DNA of 64,000 bases from Malachius bipustulatus (Eukaryota; Arthropoda; Insecta; Coleoptera; Melyridae). The notes under the pieces were generated by a model. That model did no database searches, had not been told where the DNA came from, and saw nothing but the letters and a program-made list of their open reading frames with translations. This document shows, in pieces, positions 57,663 through 64,000 of this stretch (position 1 is its first letter; the number at the start of each line of letters is the position of its first letter). The DNA lies in the NCBI GenBank assembly GCA_910589415.1, contig OU342631.1, positions 22,692,001 through 22,756,000 of the forward strand. The letters are read 5' to 3'. The position numbers and the translations under genes were made by a program.

Positions 57663-60544
57663 AATGATGATATAAGAGACAAACGAGTCGTTCCATTAGT
57701 TTTTATAGATGATAAATAAATTAATATGAAATAAGAAGATGCGAAGCCTTTTCAAATATTCATAATTATAATTCCTCGATTATAATTATAAATTCCTTGT
57801 ATGTGTGATATTTTAGCATCGACGGGTCCGAAACGGTACCCCCGGCGGCGGTACTCGCGCATCGTCTCGTTCCATTCCGGGCTCGTCAGTGAACGTTAAT
57901 AAGGCTGTATGAAATTTTAGAATGTAAGTTGTATGTTTGTTATTTTGTATGTAAGTCGAATGTATTTTTGAGATCATTTTTATAAGATAGCTTTAGTGTT
58001 TCTACGGGCCTAAATTATTTTATTACTTTACTACTACTATTACATACTACCTGTTATTATTATAATTTTTACAACAAAGCAGAAAAAGTATGAAGTGTCA
58101 CAAAATTACACCTAAGAACAGAGGAACAAAATAGTTTTATTTCTTTTTTTTTTCTTTATACCAATAAGAGAAGGTTCCAAAGTATTATTGTCGGGTCGGA
58201 TATGTTGGTAGACCGGTGTTTTAAATTTAGTTATTTGTTTCATGCAGCGTTTGATGCAAAAATTGTGTTTTTTTTTTTTTTTTTGTTTAAACAGTGTTTC
58301 TGTGGTAAAGTTTGCTTTTTTTGTTAGTAGTGACCTGTAATTTGGTAATGTTTTACTTTTATTTGTTTTAGAGTTTGTATTTCAGGATGGTGACGTATTG
58401 AAAATTTAATTAGTTTGAAGCAAGATCAAGTTGCTCTGACTCTTCTTAGTGTTTGGTTTTTATGTTTTTTAAGTTTTTTCTACTACTTTTTCATCTTGGT
58501 AATTAAAATAATTTAATTATTGTCAAACACAAAAGTTATAAACTGTGTCTTTTTTCATGTTCTGATGGAGATGTGGCTAGCTTTTAATTGAGTTGAGTAT
58601 CCCTGACGTCTTTACATTTTTTTCTATAATCCCCGGATAAAAATTGATTACCCTGCAACTAGAAACAGCACAAGTTGGTAACAGCGTTCTTTTTATATCG
58701 AAAAGTGAAATTGAGTTTCTTTACCCATAGTCAACACAGCCACAATAGAAGTCACAGTGGAGGTGGCCCCCTCAGTCAACAAAAAAAAAAGACAACCTGT
58801 GAATTTTTTGTATGAAGAAGTGACGAACTTTAAATTGAGGTTTCATCTATTCATATTTCTATTGAAAAATAGCAAATCTCCATCTAAAATATAAAGGAAA
58901 AATGATGTCCCAGACAACTATCAATAGTACAAATTGGCAGCAGTAGCTTACTGGGCAAAATTTCACATTCCAGATCCCTATAATAAATTGTTGCCATGTT
59001 CATTTACATTATTTTTAGAGAAATTTTATTTATATGAAACATGTAATAGTTTTAAAAAAGAAACTTTCAGATAGATTGCCAAGAAATAATCAGAAGTGGG
59101 ATTTTATTATAGTGAGAATAAACAAATTACTATTGCTATTAGTTTTTTGAAGAGGTGTCAAAGAAAGCAAACTTTATGTATTGTTGAAGGGTAAAAATTG
59201 TTATTAATTTTTATTAAAATGAATAATTGTATATTTTATGAAGCAATTTTTGCAGTCAAAGTGTCGTGTCGTTTTAAATAATATAAAAAATAGAAGGGTA
59301 ATTCTTCAAATTTCTTCAAAATTCTCGCTTCCGTTGGTACGTACGTCCTAGTTGCTACAGTTTTCTAATGATTTACAATATATCGATGATAAATATAATG
59401 AGTAAGAGTCTGTTTCCTAGATGAATAAATAAATAAATAGATAAAAGGCAAGTTGAGTAAATATGTGGAATGCGTTTAGTTGATTGAATGTTTTGTTCTG
59501 ATTGTGCCATGTGCTAAGGTTGATTGTTATATAATTCGTACACCCCCGCACGCAGGCCCACTGACGTCCGCCGATCTCCCTGCCAGTGTTCTCTTCTCTA
59601 TTGTAAGTGTGACTCGAAGACTGAATTTATATTATTAGCGTAAGTTAAGCTCAAGTGCCGTGTGAAAGATGGCGCCACAATGATTCCAAATTCGAGATCG
59701 ATTGACGTCAGTGGCGATGCTCTCATGTATCTTTAATGTTACCATGTCTAGGGTGCCTATTGACCAAATAATATCAAAATTTGTTGTATTTTAGGTTATC
59801 TCTCTCTCTCTTGTTTTCATTTATTATTATTATTATTATTATAGTTTTTCTTCTTCATCTTCTGCACTCTGTTCAGTTTAGCATAACGGGTTTTTCTCTT
59901 TGAAATTCCTTTTTTACCCGTATGTGGGCATATTTTTTTGTAGTTGAAATAAATATTTCATTTATTTACGTGTGCGACTTATTTATTTCCGCCCTTTTGC
60001 TCTTTTAATGAATTATCTCGCATTTACATTGCTGTGAAAAAAAATATTTTGTCTGCAAAACAATGAAGATATATTTAATTTCACCAAGACTTTTGCTATG
60101 AAAAATTACCTAAAAGGATCAGAAAATCTAATAAGAGGGTGTTCTGATGACTTACTATGAATTATTACCAGTCCATTAAATTTATATTGCACAGGAATAC
60201 ATAGTATATTACATTGATAGTGTGGAAGAAGGAAAATCCCACAAGTGTGGAATGACACTTTAAGTTTATTTGAAAACTAATGATTGAGTTAGAAAAACTT
60301 ACAATAGAATTTAGAATTGTAGAAATTGAAAGTAGGTCCTATTAGGTATCTAAAATTTGATTGTATAATGGAGTTTGCAACAAATAGAGACATTTTTCTT
60401 TGTTATTTATTTGTATATCGAGGATAACAACTATAATATTGGCATCAATATGAATGTATGCTTGAAATTAATTTTACAAAACGTCAAGTAAACTGTTGGA
60501 TTTTATTGTTTTGGGTCTACATCATAAAAATGCGTAAAAATATA
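57663..60544. other. Probable distal 3' UTR or intergenic sequence
   Basis: T-rich sequence with a CpG patch at 57830-57890 (GGTACCCCCGGCGGCGGTAC), a second at 59545-59720 and an (ATT)n run at 59820-59842. No frame with a motif. The CpG patches and U-rich runs resemble a long 3' UTR on the + strand. Confidence 0.35.
59948..59953 (+). terminator. Candidate poly(A) signal
   Basis: AATAAA after a T-rich tract and followed within 40 bases by GTGTGCGACTT, a GU-rich downstream element. It could end a long importin 3' UTR; this depends on whether transcription reaches that far. Confidence 0.35.
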
Positions 60545-61410
60545 CCGGGTGTCCCAGACTTAATTGACCAGGCCATATCTCATATACAGGTTGAGATAAT
60601 CGAGCCGAATAAAAGACATATTATTATAATTTTTCAAGCTGTATAACATGACAGCATGAAAACAACCCCCACTCCAACATCCCCTAAGTTACAGCCCTCA
60701 CCCTTAAAAAAATGAATAGCACCCTGTATATATTTTTGTATATTCAAAACCAGTATTCGATTGTCTATTCAGATGATTTTTCAGATTCAAAATTGGTTGA
60801 GAAATAACCAAGAAAAAGGTTCATCAAGGTGGTCATGACTTTTTATCTGAACTTTCTCTGAATGACTTTAGCTGTCAAAATTTATCAATATTTTGGTCAT
60901 AGTTTTTAATTAGCAGGTCACAGTCATCATAAGGTTCATGATAAAGTGCTTTGTCTCTTGTTTTATTTTTTAAAATTTCCCAATAATTCAGAATTATTAA
61001 ATAAATTGTTTGGACTTTAATTATAATAATAACTATCACCTGCCTGTTAAAAACTATGACTAAATATTGATCAATTTTGACAGCAAAAGTCATCCAGAGA
61101 AAGTTAAAGATAAAAAGTCATGACCACCTTGATGAACCTTTTCTTGGTTATTTGTCAACCAATTTTGAATCTGAAAAATCATCTGAATAGACAATCGAAT
61201 ACTGGTTTTGAATATACAAAAATATATACAGGGTGCTATTCATTTTTTCAACGGTGGGGGCTATAACTTAGGGGATGTTGGAGTGGGGGTTGTTTTCATG
61301 CTGTCATGTTATACAGCTTGAAAAATTTTAATAATACGCCTTTTATTCGGCTCGATTATCTCAACCTGTATATGAGATATGGCCTGGTCAATTAAGTCTG
61401 GGACACCCGG
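60545..61410. mobile_element. Foldback DNA element, 866 bp, CCGGGTGTCCC ends
   Basis: CCGGGTGTCCCAGACTTAATTG at 60545 and the inverse ending 61410, TA on both sides. Arms of about 390 bp are near-identical; about 185 bp in, each carries CAGGGTGCTATTCATTTT (as read from the centre outward on the right, 61230), i.e. a CAGGGTG tip inside the arm. No coding sequence. The same CCGGGTGTCCC tip ends the foldback at 57133. Confidence 0.92.
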
Positions 61411-61511
61411 TATAGTATTTAAAATTCCATAAAAAAACTGCCCAACCTAATGTGTGTGATATTTTACTTTTTCTACTCCCAACTTTTAATATGCATATTA
61501 AATATGAATCA

Positions 61512-61564
61512 CCAGTGCTTTAATGGGTCTCATTAAGATACAAATTTTTATTAAAGCACTGGTC
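61512..61564. repeat. Hairpin with perfect 14-bp stem
   Basis: ACCAGTGCTTTAAT and ATTAAAGCACTGGT are separated by about 25 bases. No further pairing outside; origin unknown. Confidence 0.75.
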
Positions 61565-62208
61565 AAGCTATCCAATGGCAGAGGAGCATTTGCAATCGAA
61601 TCGGTTCCTTTTCGCTCACGATCGGGTCGGCAAGCCAACCGAAGTCACAGAGTTATCATACTCACGACAAAAATTGCCTTGTGATATAAGTTCTGTATTT
61701 CTGAAAAAAAATTCTGAACGTTTATTTAATTTAGAACATAAGTAACATTCAAAGAAAATTTATCAAGATTTTATGTTACCTTAATTAATTTGATAAGTAG
61801 GTATATCGTGTAAAAGATGGGAAGATAAAGTATTATATCATTCGTAGCGCTCCGTGACATAGTATTCAAAGCGGCAACGCTGCGACCCGCGTTGCGCAGG
61901 TAAAGAATATCGTAATTAATGGCTGTCAGTTATTAAAATTATTAATTAATCTCAAAATCGAAGCGTAAAATTCGGAATTCGAACTTCGTATAATAAAAAT
62001 TACGCAGTAGTGAGTAGTGCCCTTTAAACTTGATACTAAAACATGTCTCAGCAGAATAACCTTAGCGACAAAGAGAAAATTTGGTACCTAATATGCGTAA
62101 GCAAATAGCAACCTATCTTAACCACAATGATCCGCAATTGTACACGGGTCATTGTTAAAATATATAATTTTTTAATCTTTTCTATGAAATAAAAAAGGGT
62201 CGTAGAAA

Positions 62209-62355
62209 AAATAGTGTATGGAACTCGCAGATAATGGCTATTAATACTCTCTTATGATGGTTAAGACACTCGCCTACGGCTCGTATCTTAACCATCATAC
62301 TCGCGTATTAATAGCCTTCGCCTTCATTATAAGCTCGTTGCATAATATACTATTT
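62209..62355. repeat. 147-bp hairpin with CTCGCCTACGGCTCG loop
   Basis: Outer arms AAATAGTGTAT and ATATACTATTT, inner arms GGCTATTAATAC...TGATGGTTAAGA and TCTTAACCATCA...GTATTAATAGCC. The loop CACTCGCCTACGGCTCGT resembles the loop of the otherwise unrelated hairpin at 41378-41477. Candidate MITE. Confidence 0.8.
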
Positions 62356-62989
62356 CAACTCTAGAGAGATATTTGTCATTTTCGAAGTACCTATGTAGTG
62401 CTACTAGTTTTTTTAATATAATTTATTTTTGTAACCTCAAACTTCTAAGAGATCAATTTTTGATTGCTGTTTTCAATTTTTTTTCCAAAAATTTTTTAGC
62501 TTAGACCAAAAATTGTTCAACTTGAAAAAAAGTTGAAAAGTGAACTCAAGGAAACTATTGTTGAATTACCCCAAATAAAAAATAAAAAAATTGTGCAAGT
62601 TTTCCATTTTCAGTTTAAATTTACATCACCAAAAAGAGAAATTCAAAAAATTGGCTAACTAGACTTTTTGAAAATGAGCAACTGGTCCCATAAATGAGCC
62701 AAACTTTATCTGAAATTCTGTGAAATCGAGGAAAAATTGGCAGATGTACCTATGGGGAAACTAGTATATAAGTCGAAAAAAGTGTGAACTTGGTTGAAAA
62801 AAGTATAATGCACAAGAAATATAAAAAATGACTCATGTATGGAAAAGGGATTTGATTTCATTTCTCAGTGGAAGAATAATTATATTCTTAATGTGTAAAA
62901 TCGAATAATATGGAATTTTGACTTCTACGCGTTTTATCATATCCGCCAATTTCATTAATTATTGTATAAAAAAAATTCATCGGCACAAA

Positions 62990-63092
62990 CTGGATGAATG
63001 CAGCGCAAAGGAGAGAGGAGTGAGAATTTTTACAGGAGGCTTATGTTCAGCAGTGGACGACTGTATGTATAGCTGATTAATGATGATGAAAG
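62990..63092 (+). pseudogene. RTE-like LINE 3' end remnant
   Basis: Reads W-M-N-A-A-Q-R-R-E-E, a stop, then LQEAYVQQWTTV, followed by GATTAATGATGATGAAA. The EAYVQQW motif just before a GATGATGA-rich tail is a signature of the end of RTE-type LINEs in insects (family knowledge). Only about 30 codons remain and one is a stop. Confidence 0.7.
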
Positions 63093-63139
63093 GATTAAAA
63101 AAAAGTATATCCTGAAACTTGCAGAAACAGTTATTTTCA

Positions 63140-63780
63140 GGAAAGCCTTGCATTCTGCAATACCGAATGTGCCGTGAGAATTTTTTTTATTCCTTGAAAC
63201 ATTTTTTTTTTTTTGTTAATTTCCCTAAGAAACTATTTCAAACTTGAAACTTCTTTTTCAAAATCGCATAACTCATATTCAAAATAGCTGAAAAGAAATA
63301 AAAAACTATAATATTAGAAAAAATTGACCTGACCAGTTAAATTAAAAAAAAACAGCTAACCTTACTCTTAAAATGAGTAACTGGCTCCATAAATGAGCCA
63401 AAATTTTTATATAATCATGTGACCAACTACATATAGTAAAAAGGAGGGAAAAATTAAATAAAGTAACAAATTTATTTAGAAAAAGGAGATAAAAAATTTA
63501 TATCCTCAAAATTGAAAAAACACTTCAAATTTAGAGGAGAGCCTTGCATTTTGCAACACACATAAACCTCTTTGAAATTGCTTGAGACCTTTTTTTTTAT
63601 TTTTTTGAGAAACTATTTCAATCAAACCTTTTTGTTTCAAAATCCCATCTCATATTCAAAATAGCTGAAAAGAAAAGAAAAACTTTAATTTTAGAAAAAA
63701 TTCACCTGAATAGTAAAATTTAACAAAACTGGGCTAACCCGACTCAAAAAATGAGTCTAACTGGCCATGGCTGTGAATGA
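63140..63780 (+). repeat. Diverged tandem repeat, period about 395 bp
   Basis: GCCTTGCATT(C/T)TGCAA at about 63147 and 63543, GAAACTATTTCAA at 63229 and 63606, CATATTCAAAATAGCTGAAAAG at 63276 and 63650, and AATGAGT..AACTGG at 63372 and 63748. An older unit may lie upstream (GAGCAACTGGTCCCATAAATGAGCC at about 62680). No coding content. Confidence 0.75.
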
Positions 63781-64000
63781 ATCAGAGTTTAACAACATTA
63801 CCTGACCTGACCTGGCCTCTTTTAAAAGATCCCATAAAATTAGCAAAACAATCTAAAGCTTTAAGAAAATTTTATAATTTTAAGCATTGCTTTGCTAAAG
63901 TAAATATAAATTATATTAATAATCTTCAACCTAAATTAGAGACTTGTTAATTATTTATTTAGTTCATTTAATTAACGAGGCTACATCATAGTGACAATCA

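Overview
This is an insect-type nuclear genome window (order not assigned). It is AT-rich with short-intron housekeeping exons of higher GC, GT-AG splicing, (ATT)n and (TAGG)n-like microsatellites, and a dense load of insect-style transposons. The only clearly intact host gene is importin subunit beta-1 (the karyopherin that carries NLS cargo through the nuclear pore; KPNB1, Drosophila Ketel) on the + strand, with coding exons between 47311 and 52385 and a probable long, spliced 3' UTR beyond. A second host-like coding piece is the first half of a THAP zinc finger on the - strand at 42912-43126.

Layout. 1-3976: no gene recognised. 3977-6326: a complete, very short LTR retrotransposon (4-bp target duplication AGAT, tRNA-Arg primer site, polypurine tract, no pol gene). 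6621-10085: two palindromic (foldback) DNA elements. 10689-17027: a nested complex made of a CAGG-ended element carrying about 0.5-kb tandem repeats, plus two about 2-kb copies of another repeat in opposite orientation. 17.6-21 kb: a decayed non-LTR retrotransposon end, a foldback and fragments of other repeats. 24.3-30.2 kb: a small MITE, a deleted mariner-like element, a deleted piggyBac-like element and a 2.6-kb mariner-like element with a broken DD41D transposase. 33.4-40.7 kb: a run of further foldbacks and MITEs, a LINE fragment and a transposase remnant. 41.3-46.6 kb: hairpins, a large inverted repeat pair and the THAP exon. 47.3-52.4 kb: importin beta-1. 53.3-60 kb: probable 3' UTR/intergenic sequence invaded by a TATGCA-rich element. 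60.5-64 kb: foldback, hairpins, an RTE-like LINE tail and a diverged tandem repeat.

The common thread outside importin is DNA transposons inserted at TA with termini CAGGGTG...CACCCTG. At least eight size classes (157 bp to 2.6 kb) share these tips while differing inside, and three of them still carry pieces of related transposases with the same zinc-free DDE signature. Most are nearly perfect palindromes and presumably non-autonomous. I see no operon, CRISPR, tRNA or rRNA gene and no convincing new biochemical system; the noteworthy items are the structures of the mobile elements, a possible intron-split stop codon in importin beta-1, and a THAP exon enclosed by inverted repeats. All assignments are from reading the sequence and from remembered family features; no database search was run.
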